Assembly (NCBI RefSeq): GCF_024756255.1
Contig: NZ_JANUHB010000001.1
Span: forward strand, 496,001 to 560,000
Source: Massilia agilis
GTDB lineage: Bacteria > Pseudomonadota > Gammaproteobacteria > Burkholderiales > Burkholderiaceae_D
Length of the DNA: 64,000 nucleotides
Direction: 5' to 3'
Each line of letters opens with the position of its first letter. The first letter of the stretch is position 1. The notes beneath the pieces are model-generated. The model had not been told where the DNA came from. It was given only the letters and a program-made list of their open reading frames with translations, and did no database searches. The position numbers and the translations under genes were made by a program. Below are positions 1 through 6,964 of this stretch, piece after piece.

Positions 1-195
1 ACGCAGCGCGTGGACAGCGGCAAGGGCACGCTGTCCTTCACGATCAGCATCGGTGTCGCCGTGCTCCATCCTTCAATGGGCGACTGGGAGTCCTTGCTCA
101 GGGATGCCGACGACGCGCTCTATCTCGCCAAGGGAAGCGGACGCAACCGCTCGATTCTTTCCGCCGCCAGCGCCCACGGCGCCGCCGCATCATAA
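1..195 (+). CDS. GGDEF diguanylate cyclase, C-terminal fragment
   Basis: Only the last 64 residues are inside the window and the frame is open to the left edge. The visible part has the closing strand of a GGDEF domain (FTISIGVA) and the family's terminal helix (LLRDADDALYLAKGSGRNR), so it is the end of a diguanylate cyclase that would make cyclic di-GMP from two GTP. The GGDEF signature and any sensory domain lie outside. About 15 unconserved alanine/serine-rich residues follow the domain. The hemerythrin-like gene starts 54 bp downstream on the same strand and may be co-transcribed. Confidence 0.85.
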   Translation, partial: TQRVDSGKGTLSFTISIGVAVLHPSMGDWESLLRDADDALYLAKGSGRNRSILSAASAHGAAAS

Positions 196-249
196 GCGTG
201 GAACCCGGCCGCCCGCGCGCCTTCTAACCGCTTTGGAACGAGGGCACAA

Positions 250-702
250 ATGGATCTGCCGGCATCACCCACCAACGCACGGCCGCTCGCGGCCGCAATC
301 AGCGCAGGCCGCCGCGCCGTGGCGCAGCGCATGAACGCGCTCGCCTGCGCCACCGACGAGCAAGCAGCCGAGTGTTTCGTCAACCTGGTGGCCGCCCTCG
401 AGCAGTCGTTCCGCGTCGAGGAACAGGTGATGGAAGCGACCAATTGCCGCGCGCTGCGCCAGCACCGCGAAGCGCATGCGCGCGTGCTGTGTGCCCTGCA
501 CCAGGCCGCCTCGCGCATCGAAAGCGGCGACGCCGTGCTGGCGCGCGAGGCGGTCGTGTTGCTCGCCCGTTTCCTGCGCATGCACCGGCCCGCGATCGAC
601 CAGGCCTTGCTCGCCGCGCCCAGATCCACCATCCCGCGCACGGCCACCCGGGCCTGTTGCGCAAGCCGGGGCCGCACGCGCCCGCTGCAGCGCGTCATCT
701 GA
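250..702 (+). CDS. Hemerythrin-like (HHE) protein with incomplete metal site
   Basis: A 150-residue mostly helical protein; GAGGG lies just upstream of the ATG. The spacing E58, H72-x3-H76 and H112-x4-D117 matches the ligand pattern of bacterial hemerythrins, which bind O2 or sense redox at a di-iron site. The family histidine four residues before the glutamate is Phe54 here, and no helix-1 histidine is seen, so the di-iron site looks incomplete. The last 30 residues are basic and Arg/Thr-rich and not part of the fold. It sits between a GGDEF gene and a UspA gene, suggesting a signalling or stress context. Assignment rests on residue spacing only. Confidence 0.55.
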   Translation: MDLPASPTNARPLAAAISAGRRAVAQRMNALACATDEQAAECFVNLVAALEQSFRVEEQVMEATNCRALRQHREAHARVLCALHQAASRIESGDAVLAREAVVLLARFLRMHRPAIDQALLAAPRSTIPRTATRACCASRGRTRPLQRVI

Positions 703-714
703 GCGGGAACGGCA

Positions 715-1551
715 ATGGAATGGAAAACCATCCTCGTCCATGCCGACCCGTCCGCGCACGCCGCCAACCGCATTGCCTGCGCCGCGCGCCTGGCCAGCGA
801 CTTTGGCGCGCACCTGGTGGGCATCTCCACCACCGGCATCTCGCGCCACGTCTGCGCGGAGTATCCCAGCACGCCGGGTGACATCATCCACGGCTACCTC
901 GACCCGATCTACGCCGGCGCCAACCGCTGCCTGGACGAATTCGAGCACATCGTGCGCTCTGCCGCCGTGCCCAGCTGGGAGCGCCAGCTCGTCAGCGACC
1001 TGCCCGAGGACGGCCTGGCGCGCCGCGCAGCGTTCTGCGACCTCGTAGTGGTCAGCCAGAACGACCCGGCCGAATCCACCTCGCTGGTCGTGGCCGACCT
1101 GCCCGAATACGTGGTGCTCAACTGCGCGCGCCCGGTGCTGGTGGTCCCGTACACCAGCACCGGTGGGCCGGCCGGCCGGCGCGCGCTGGTCGGCTGGAAC
1201 GGCAGCAACGAGGCAGTGGCCGCCGTGGCGAGTGCCCTGCCCATCCTGGCGCGTGCCGAGCAGGTCACCGTGGCGATGTTCGACCCGCCGCAGCTGGACA
1301 GCCCCGACGGCGTGCATCCCGTGGCGGACCTGGCCGCCTGGCTCGCGCGGCATGGGGTCAAGGCCGAGGTGCTGGTCCGGCATGCCAACGTGGATGCCGG
1401 ACTGGCCCTGCTTGCGCTGGCCGGCGAAACCGGCGCCGACCTGCTGGTGATGGGCTGCTACGGCCACGCGCGCCTGCGCGAGCTGCTGCTGGGCGGCGCC
1501 ACCGACACCGTGTTGCGCGCAATGACCATGCCGGTGCTGATGGCGCACTGA
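715..1551 (+). CDS. Tandem universal stress protein (UspA family)
   Basis: 278 residues, starting 12 bp after the hemerythrin-like gene. It has two Usp domains: the first opens with MEWKTILVHADPS, and the second begins near residue 155 after a proline/glycine linker (RRALVGWNGSNEA). The C-terminal domain ends with MGCYGHARLRELLLGGATD, which follows the G-2x-G-9x-G ATP-binding pattern, but Gly replaces the usual Ser/Thr after the last Gly. Members are cytosolic and respond to starvation and other stress; the exact role is unknown. It converges on the DUF488 gene with almost no spacer. Confidence 0.9.
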   Translation: MEWKTILVHADPSAHAANRIACAARLASDFGAHLVGISTTGISRHVCAEYPSTPGDIIHGYLDPIYAGANRCLDEFEHIVRSAAVPSWERQLVSDLPEDGLARRAAFCDLVVVSQNDPAESTSLVVADLPEYVVLNCARPVLVVPYTSTGGPAGRRALVGWNGSNEAVAAVASALPILARAEQVTVAMFDPPQLDSPDGVHPVADLAAWLARHGVKAEVLVRHANVDAGLALLALAGETGADLLVMGCYGHARLRELLLGGATDTVLRAMTMPVLMAH

Positions 1552-1552
1552 C

Positions 1553-2092
1553 TCAGGCCTCGCCCTCCGGCGCCGGGTAGGTGATGCGCGTGCCGTCCAC
1601 CTGCGCGAACGGGGTCAGGGCGTGCGGCTTGCGCTTGTGCGGTCCCATGATGTGCTCGACCGGGATGCCGCGCACCACCAGCGCATCGGCCACCATCGAA
1701 CGGTGGCAACGCCACGGCACCGCCTCGGCGCACATCAGCGCGCACGGCACGCTCTGCGCCAGCGCGGCCAGCTCATCGACATTGTGCGCAAACTCGGGCG
1801 TCTGCATGTAGTCGGCATAGCCGCGGAACGACGCGTTGCGCCAGCCCTTGTTCGGCGAATCGGCGCGCGCGTGGCGCAGCCCGCCCAGTCCCGCAATATG
1901 CCGGTACTCGATCCCCGCGGCGGCGAGCGACCCGGGCAGCGTGTCGCGGTTGAACTGCGGATTGTGGCGCGAGCGCGGCACCGTGCGGATATCGAGCAGG
2001 CAGCCGATGCCGTTCTCCTTGAGCAGGCCGATGAATTCCTCGATCGGCCGCGTCGCGTGGCCGATCGTGCAGACGAGCGGTTTCTCCAACAT
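1553..2092 (-). CDS. DUF488 family protein
   Basis: 179 residues from the ATG at 2092; an upstream in-frame ATG at 2119 has no ribosome binding site. Family marks are TIGHATRPIEEF near the N-terminus, LLDIRTVPRSRHNPQF and the cysteine/histidine motif CAEAVPWRCHRSMVADAL towards the C-terminus. DUF488 proteins are cytosolic and of unknown biochemical function; a metal-binding or nucleic acid-related role has been suggested from the conserved Cys/His/Arg residues. It is divergent from the NHL/M23 gene, whose start lies about 110 bp away. Confidence 0.85.
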   Translation of the reverse strand: MLEKPLVCTIGHATRPIEEFIGLLKENGIGCLLDIRTVPRSRHNPQFNRDTLPGSLAAAGIEYRHIAGLGGLRHARADSPNKGWRNASFRGYADYMQTPEFAHNVDELAALAQSVPCALMCAEAVPWRCHRSMVADALVVRGIPVEHIMGPHKRKPHALTPFAQVDGTRITYPAPEGEA

Positions 2093-2205
2093 GCACCCCG
2101 GTTCGGTTGAGTCCCCCATGATTGTCGCGCGAGCCGCCGCCGGGCGGCGCCCGGATCACCTTTCGGGTAATCTTGCTGCTTTCACATTCCGTTTCACCAA
2201 AGCAA

Positions 2206-4326
2206 TTGAACCGAAAAATCATCATCGCCGGGATCGGCGCCATCGTCGTTGCGCTCATCGGCGTCTTTGCCTACCGTGCCTGGCAGGCGCCAGGCACGGG
2301 CCAGCGGGCGCTGCAGGCCGTGCTGCACCCGCTGGGCGGGCGTACCAAGCCGGACTGGCAGGCCTGGATTTCCACCGTTGCAGGCGACGGCGCGGCGGCG
2401 GAGAGCCGCTTCAGCGACCCGTTCGGCCTGGCGGTGGACGCCAACGGCGCGGTGTTCGTGGCCGACGGTGGCGACAGCAATCGCATCAAACGCATCGGCG
2501 CGGACGGCGCGGTGACCACGATAGCCGGCGGGCGCGAGGGCTTCGCCGACGGGCCGGGCGCGCAGGCAGCGTTCAACACGCCCTCTGCCCTGGCCTTCGA
2601 CAGCAAGGGCAACCTGTACGTGGCCGACACCGGCAACCACGCGATCCGGCGCATTGCGCCTGACGGTGGCGTGAGCACCATCGCCGGCAACGGCACGGCA
2701 GGCTTTGCCGACGGCAAGGGCGACCAGGCCCGCTTCAACGGTCCGGTGGGGCTGGCGGTGGACGGCGCCGGCAACGTGTTCGTGGCCGACACCTACAACG
2801 ACCGCATCCGTCGCATCGCGCCCGATGGCAGCGTCACCACGGTGGCCGGTGCCGGCCATCCGGGCCAGGCGGACGGCCCGGCCGGCGATGCCGCCTTCGA
2901 CACGCCGACCGCAATCGCGGTAGCGCGCGACGGCACGCTGTACGTGGCGGACACCGGCAACAACGCCATCCGCAAGATCGGCAAGGACGGCACGGTCAGC
3001 ACCTTTGCCGCCGCGCCCGAGGAAGAACGCCGCCCCATCCTGCGCCGGCCGGTGGGGCTGGCGCTGACCCGGGACGGTTATCTCTACGTTGCAGCCAGCT
3101 CGGGCGGACGCATCCTGCAGTTGGCGCAGGATGGCACCTACCACGCGCTGCGCCATGCCGACGCGGCGCTCGCATCCGAGTACGGCAGCGACGGCGCGGT
3201 GCGCCTGTACGGCCCGCGCGGCCTGGCCCTGCAGCACGATGGCAGCCTGCTGGTGGCGGACGCACTGGCGCTGCGCATCCAGCGCCTCGGCGCGGCGCGT
3301 CCGGACAAGATGCCGGCGACCCAGGCTGCGCCGCCGGAACCCGCGCGCACGGAACCGATGCCCTGGCCGCTCGCTCCCCAGTTCGGCAAGCACGAAGTGG
3401 TGGGGCTGATGGGCGAGGTGCGCGGCAGCTACGATGGCGAAAACCGCGACCACTTCCACGCGGGCCTGGACGTGCGCGCCGACGTCGGCCAGCCGGTGCT
3501 GGCGGTCGCGCCATCGAAGGTGACCGATCCGCTCGCGAACTGGGGCTTCGGCACGCTGAGCGAAGGCATCGGCGTCGGTGCCCTGTCGTACGTGCACATG
3601 CGGGTGGGGCGCGACACCCGCGGCCGCGCGCTGGACCCGCGCTTTGACGTGCAGCGGGACGAGCGCGGCAAGGCACAGCGGGTGCGCGTGCGGCGCGGCA
3701 CCCGCTTCGCGGTGGGCGACGTGCTGGGCACGGTCAACGGCATGGCGCACGTCCACCTCGAGTACTACCCCGGCGGCCCGCACGGTAATCCGCTCGCCCT
3801 GCCCTTCGTCGGGATCAGCGACAGCATCGCCCCGCACATCGACAGCGTAACCCTGTACGACAGCGGCAATCACCCGCTGCGCGCGCGGCGCGGCAAGCGG
3901 CTGCTGGTGCCGCGTTCGGCCGGCGCACTGCAGATCGTGGTCGATGCCTACGACCAGATGGACGACAACCTGGCGCGCCGCCGGCTGGGCCTGTACCGGC
4001 TCGGCTACCAGTTGCTGGACGCGGAAGGCAAGCCGCTCGCCGGATTCGAGCAGCCCTTGATCACGCAGGTGTACAACCGCCTGCCGCGCAACCGCGAGGC
4101 GGTCAAGCTGCTCTACGCGCCGCAGAGCGGCATCACCGTCTATGGCAGCAAGCTCACGCGCTTTGCCTATGCCATCACCAACACGCTGCGCGACGGCCAG
4201 GTGGCGCCCGGCAGCTGGAAGACCGACGCGCTGGCGCCGGGGGACTACGTGCTCAGGATCTTTGCGGCGGACTTTGCCGGCCACAGCGCCACCGCGGGGC
4301 GCGACCTGGCGCTGACGATCGAATAG
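2206..4326 (+). CDS. Membrane-anchored NHL-repeat protein with M23 (LytM-like) domain
   Basis: 706 residues from the TTG at 2206; a longer frame from 2122 adds an N-terminus without membrane character. One transmembrane helix (IIIAGIGAIVVALIGVFAY) opens the protein. At least four NHL propeller blades follow (about residues 50-360), each with GLAVD.NGNVFVADT..RIRRI-type sequence. A second domain (about 395-560) keeps zinc-ligand motifs of M23 peptidases: H418-x-G-x-D422 (HAGLDV) and H515-x-H517 (HVHLE). A final beta-rich region is unassigned. It probably sits in the periplasm on the inner membrane and may act on or bind peptidoglycan. The stop codon lies directly after a 22-bp sequence repeated at 6057-6078. 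Confidence 0.8.
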   Translation: MNRKIIIAGIGAIVVALIGVFAYRAWQAPGTGQRALQAVLHPLGGRTKPDWQAWISTVAGDGAAAESRFSDPFGLAVDANGAVFVADGGDSNRIKRIGADGAVTTIAGGREGFADGPGAQAAFNTPSALAFDSKGNLYVADTGNHAIRRIAPDGGVSTIAGNGTAGFADGKGDQARFNGPVGLAVDGAGNVFVADTYNDRIRRIAPDGSVTTVAGAGHPGQADGPAGDAAFDTPTAIAVARDGTLYVADTGNNAIRKIGKDGTVSTFAAAPEEERRPILRRPVGLALTRDGYLYVAASSGGRILQLAQDGTYHALRHADAALASEYGSDGAVRLYGPRGLALQHDGSLLVADALALRIQRLGAARPDKMPATQAAPPEPARTEPMPWPLAPQFGKHEVVGLMGEVRGSYDGENRDHFHAGLDVRADVGQPVLAVAPSKVTDPLANWGFGTLSEGIGVGALSYVHMRVGRDTRGRALDPRFDVQRDERGKAQRVRVRRGTRFAVGDVLGTVNGMAHVHLEYYPGGPHGNPLALPFVGISDSIAPHIDSVTLYDSGNHPLRARRGKRLLVPRSAGALQIVVDAYDQMDDNLARRRLGLYRLGYQLLDAEGKPLAGFEQPLITQVYNRLPRNREAVKLLYAPQSGITVYGSKLTRFAYAITNTLRDGQVAPGSWKTDALAPGDYVLRIFAADFAGHSATAGRDLALTIE
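4302..4323. repeat. 22-bp direct repeat, left copy
   Basis: Begins CGACCTGGCGCTGAC and ends GATCGAA. It is the last 22 coding bases of the NHL/M23 gene, followed at once by TAG. An identical copy lies at 6057-6078, so the two bracket the Hcp/muramidase cassette. Confidence 0.95.
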
Positions 4327-4389
4327 GTCGCGCCAACTTATGCGAGATCCTGGCGGAAGGCGGCGCGCATATTCTTATTTTTGCACCTG

Positions 4390-4866
4390 CTAGCGGTGCT
4401 TACTGCCAGGCGAATCAGGAACTCTTACCGCATCGAAAAAGAAGCCATTCCAAAATATTACAACTTTGTTTGGCTTCTTGATGAAGACCTGCGTACACCC
4501 GGTATCGACCACGGTGACCGGGTTCGGCAAGTACAATTTCGCCGCGCTTATCCGTGCCTCGCTGTCCAGATATAAATTTGGCTCAACCCGTTTAACTTCA
4601 AAATCGTCCGCCCCACATCTTTCGTCGCCAAATCGAATTCCGTCCTTTCGTATGGTCATAACTCGACCAAGCAAATGTTGTGCTTGCTTTTCGTCCATCT
4701 GCGCAATGTCGACGCCATCAAGGACAGACGTGAACTTCCAGTTTCCGATTATTTCGTGTCCTGCCTGGCCAGCATAGGATGGGGCGCTGGCGGCGAGCCC
4801 AATCGCGGTCGCCATCGCTGCCGCTTGGACGTGGTGACGCAAAGTGGAGCATCGGAGAGATGACAT
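4390..4866 (-). CDS. Candidate periplasmic immunity protein for the adjacent muramidase
   Basis: 158 residues from the ATG at 4866. A signal peptide is clear (hydrophobic MATAIGLAASAPSYA, cleavage near residue 32). The mature part begins with a lipocalin-like GNW (41-43), is beta-rich and has two cysteines (C84, C124) that could form a disulfide. I do not recognise the family. It starts 9 bp after the muramidase stop, with AGGGGCG as ribosome binding site, so the two are co-translated. Peptidoglycan hydrolases delivered by type VI secretion act in the periplasm, and their immunity proteins are exported there. The immunity role is inferred from this context. Confidence 0.55.
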   Translation of the reverse strand: MSSLRCSTLRHHVQAAAMATAIGLAASAPSYAGQAGHEIIGNWKFTSVLDGVDIAQMDEKQAQHLLGRVMTIRKDGIRFGDERCGADDFEVKRVEPNLYLDSEARISAAKLYLPNPVTVVDTGCTQVFIKKPNKVVIFWNGFFFDAVRVPDSPGSKHR

Positions 4867-4875
4867 CACTCGCCC

Positions 4876-5415
4876 CTACTCGCGTCTTCCTGCCGAATTA
4901 TCGGCATCCGCTGCAACCCGAAATGGCGCGCTTTCTTTGGCGCGTCGCGGTATCAGGCCCGGGGCCAATTTCCATTTATTCCGGTCCTTTACCATGACAG
5001 ATTCAGAAATTATCCGGGCGGCTTGGGGGAAATCATGGTCATTCAGGGCGCGATAGACTCGTTCGTTCGCGCTATTTGATGTGTTGTATGTAAAGCTGAC
5101 CAGCCCGTCAAACTGCGCCTGGCTCAGTTCAACCTTGACCTTTACCTTGACGCGCCGCTCCGCCTCTGCAACGCGCTTGGCGTATTCGACGTCGACCGAC
5201 GGAGCGCTCACCATGCGCTTCAGCTCCGCCGGCGTGCAGATTCCTTTGTGTGCCTTGAATCCGATACCCCAAGTGCAATTTCCTTTTCTCCTCCCCAAAT
5301 CGTTGTAATACCTCAAGACAACCTTTTCGGTATTGCGCATCTCTGAAAGTGCATCTGGGCTCATCTTCATTTGAGCGTTCGGCCTTGCGCTCGAATCAAG
5401 CGTCTTCGGTGCCAT
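4876..5415 (-). CDS. T4-lysozyme-type muramidase (GH24-like), putative type VI secretion effector
   Basis: 179 residues; the ATG at 5415 is preceded by AAGGAG at good spacing, better than the GTG at 5430. No signal peptide. The catalytic triad pattern of GH24 lysozymes is visible: E30, then D39 nine residues on (YYND), then T48 in TWGIGF; T4 lysozyme has E11, D20, T26. The second family block is LSQAQFDGLVSFTYNTS, matching Lt..Q..ALvSF.fN. It would cleave the MurNAc-GlcNAc bond. Lack of a signal, the adjacent exported partner and divergent hcp 130 bp away suggest delivery through a type VI system. A phage endolysin origin is possible, but no holin or phage gene is present. Confidence 0.75.
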   Translation of the reverse strand: MAPKTLDSSARPNAQMKMSPDALSEMRNTEKVVLRYYNDLGRRKGNCTWGIGFKAHKGICTPAELKRMVSAPSVDVEYAKRVAEAERRVKVKVKVELSQAQFDGLVSFTYNTSNSANERVYRALNDHDFPQAARIISESVMVKDRNKWKLAPGLIPRRAKESAPFRVAADADNSAGRRE

Positions 5416-5545
5416 CACGGACTCCTTCACGGAGGGAAGGCGTCAATTTATCATTTCGACAAAGCTGACATTTGATGCATCTCAAGCAGACCCAGCTGTG
5501 TTCGTCCACCATTGCAGGGATAGTTCGACAACTAGGGAGAAGAGC

Positions 5546-6037
5546 ATGGCTACGGACGTCTATTTGCAAATTGACGGAATCAAAGGCGAATCCCAAGATG
5601 ACAAGCACAAAGATTGGATGGAATGCCAGTCAGTGCATTGGGGAATCGTCCAGCCGCGGAGTGCCACGGCGTCAACGAGTGGGGGGCATACTGCGGAACG
5701 TGTGGAAATGGAAGACGTCGTCTTCACCAAGCTCGTCGATCTGGCCTCGCCGATCTTGGCGCAGCACTGCGCCATGGGGAAGACGATTCCGAAAGCGACT
5801 TTTGAATTTATGCGAGCCGATGGCAACGGCACGCCGATCAAGTACTATCAGATCGTGCTGACGAACGTGCTCATAGGCTCAATTCATCCCGGGATCGACG
5901 CGGGCGGGTTCCTGCAGGAACAAGTGTCACTAAAATTCTCGAAAACGAATTACACCTACACACAACAAAAAATTGGTGGCGGTTCCGGCGGCAGCACAAT
6001 TGGCGGTTGGGACCTGGCCTCCAACCGGCCTGCCTAA
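5546..6037 (+). CDS. hcp: Hcp family type VI secretion tube protein
   Basis: 163 residues from the ATG at 5546, chosen because AGGGAGA sits 6 bp upstream and because Hcp proteins start MATDVYLQIDGIKGES-like. Core Hcp1 features are present: VHWGI strand, the VVFTKLVDLASPILAQHCA block, TIPKATFEFMRADG and IKYYQIVLTNVLI. The C-terminus carries a Gly-rich tail. Hcp forms hexameric rings that stack into the secreted tube and can carry small effectors in the lumen. No other type VI gene (vgrG, tssB/C, tssM) is in the window, so this is an orphan copy presumably loaded into a machine encoded elsewhere. Confidence 0.92.
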   Translation: MATDVYLQIDGIKGESQDDKHKDWMECQSVHWGIVQPRSATASTSGGHTAERVEMEDVVFTKLVDLASPILAQHCAMGKTIPKATFEFMRADGNGTPIKYYQIVLTNVLIGSIHPGIDAGGFLQEQVSLKFSKTNYTYTQQKIGGGSGGSTIGGWDLASNRPA

Positions 6038-6056
6038 GCCACCGAAGAACTGGCGA

Positions 6057-6078
6057 CGACCTGGCGCTGACGATCGAA
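6057..6078. repeat. 22-bp direct repeat, right copy
   Basis: Identical to 4302-4323. It lies 19 bp after the hcp stop codon. The following bases continue the NHL/M23 reading frame for four codons to a TAG that overlaps the end of the metallophosphoesterase gene, consistent with this being the displaced original gene end. Confidence 0.95.
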
Positions 6079-6087
6079 GGATCCCGG

Positions 6088-6912
6088 CTATAGCTCGATG
6101 ACCAGGTCTTCGCGAAAGGCTGCCTGCTCGCCCTTGCGCTGGTAGCCGAGCGGGTTGGCCACCACGCGGCAGGACCACGGGCGTCCGTTGTCGCGGCCCT
6201 CGACCAGGTAGTCGTTCATGCAGTGCAGGTGCCCGTGCATCCACAGGTCCACGTACGGGAACAGATCGTCCAGCGAGTTGCAGAAGCCGGCGGTACCGGG
6301 CGTGAGGCCATAGCGCGGGTCGGCGCTTTTCAGGCTCGGCGCGTGATGCGTCACCACCACCGTCTTGCCGTCGAACGGAGCGGCCAGCGCCGCGCGCAGC
6401 CAGTCCTGGCATTCCAGCGCCATGTCCCGAATCGACTCCGCCAGCACCGGTTCGCCCGCCACGAAGGTCGAATTGCGGCTCAAATACCAGTTGGCCGCGC
6501 GGAACGCCTTGGTGCGCAGCTTCATCTGGCGCGACAGGTCGGGCTCGTCGCGGATCAGCGCATCGAAATCGGTCCACAGGGTGGTGCCGACAAAGCGCAC
6601 GTGGCCGAGCGTGACGACCTCGCGGTCGAGCCAGAGGATGCCGAGCTGCGCGCAAATCTCGCGCAGGCGCTGGTAGGCCTCGACGTATTCGAGCCCGTCG
6701 AACTCGTGGTTACCCGGAATGAAGAGCACACGCACGCCCGGGCGCGAGGGCACGAACCGCGACAGGCCAAAGTCGTCCGATTGCAGCCGCGAGCCCTGCT
6801 GGTAGGAGCCGATGTCGCCCGCCAGGACGACCACGTCCGTGTCGTCGGCAATCCTGGGGAAGAAATCGGGATCGGTTTCGAGATGGATATCGGAGAAAAG
6901 CTGAATGCGCAT
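6088..6912 (-). CDS. Calcineurin-like metallophosphoesterase
   Basis: 274 residues. The two-metal phosphoesterase motifs are in order: DIH (SDIHLE, residues 8-10), GD (LAGDIGSY), GNHE (IPGNHEFDG), THH (VVVTHHAP) and GHLH (WMHGHLHCMND). There is no signal peptide, so it is cytosolic. Members hydrolyse phosphomono- or diesters; the substrate cannot be told from sequence. It converges on hcp across about 50 bp and may be the original neighbour of the NHL/M23 gene before the cassette entered. Confidence 0.88.
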   Translation of the reverse strand: MRIQLFSDIHLETDPDFFPRIADDTDVVVLAGDIGSYQQGSRLQSDDFGLSRFVPSRPGVRVLFIPGNHEFDGLEYVEAYQRLREICAQLGILWLDREVVTLGHVRFVGTTLWTDFDALIRDEPDLSRQMKLRTKAFRAANWYLSRNSTFVAGEPVLAESIRDMALECQDWLRAALAAPFDGKTVVVTHHAPSLKSADPRYGLTPGTAGFCNSLDDLFPYVDLWMHGHLHCMNDYLVEGRDNGRPWSCRVVANPLGYQRKGEQAAFREDLVIEL

Positions 6913-6964
6913 CCGCGCAGTATAGCGCCAACACCGGCGCGCCCCGCACGGCGGCTGGCCGCGC

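Larger units (their letters stand above)
4324..6078. mobile_element. Probable inserted type VI secretion cargo cassette
   Basis: A segment of about 1.75 kb between two perfect 22-bp direct repeats. It carries a candidate immunity gene, a muramidase gene and hcp, and its base composition is visibly more AT-rich than the neighbouring genes. Reading the NHL/M23 frame through the right repeat gives ...DLALTIE followed by GSRL and a stop, which looks like the original end of that gene before insertion. No transposase, integrase or terminal inverted repeat is visible, so recombination or gene-end integration is more likely than transposition. That it is mobile is an inference. Confidence 0.5.

Noticed and set aside
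2194..4284. Long minus-strand frame opposite the NHL/M23 gene
   Set aside because: Repetitive because it mirrors the NHL repeats; no independent coding evidence.
4324..6078. The Hcp cassette as an insertion sequence
   Set aside because: No transposase, no terminal inverted repeats, and the 22-bp repeat equals a gene end, which is too long for a usual target duplication.
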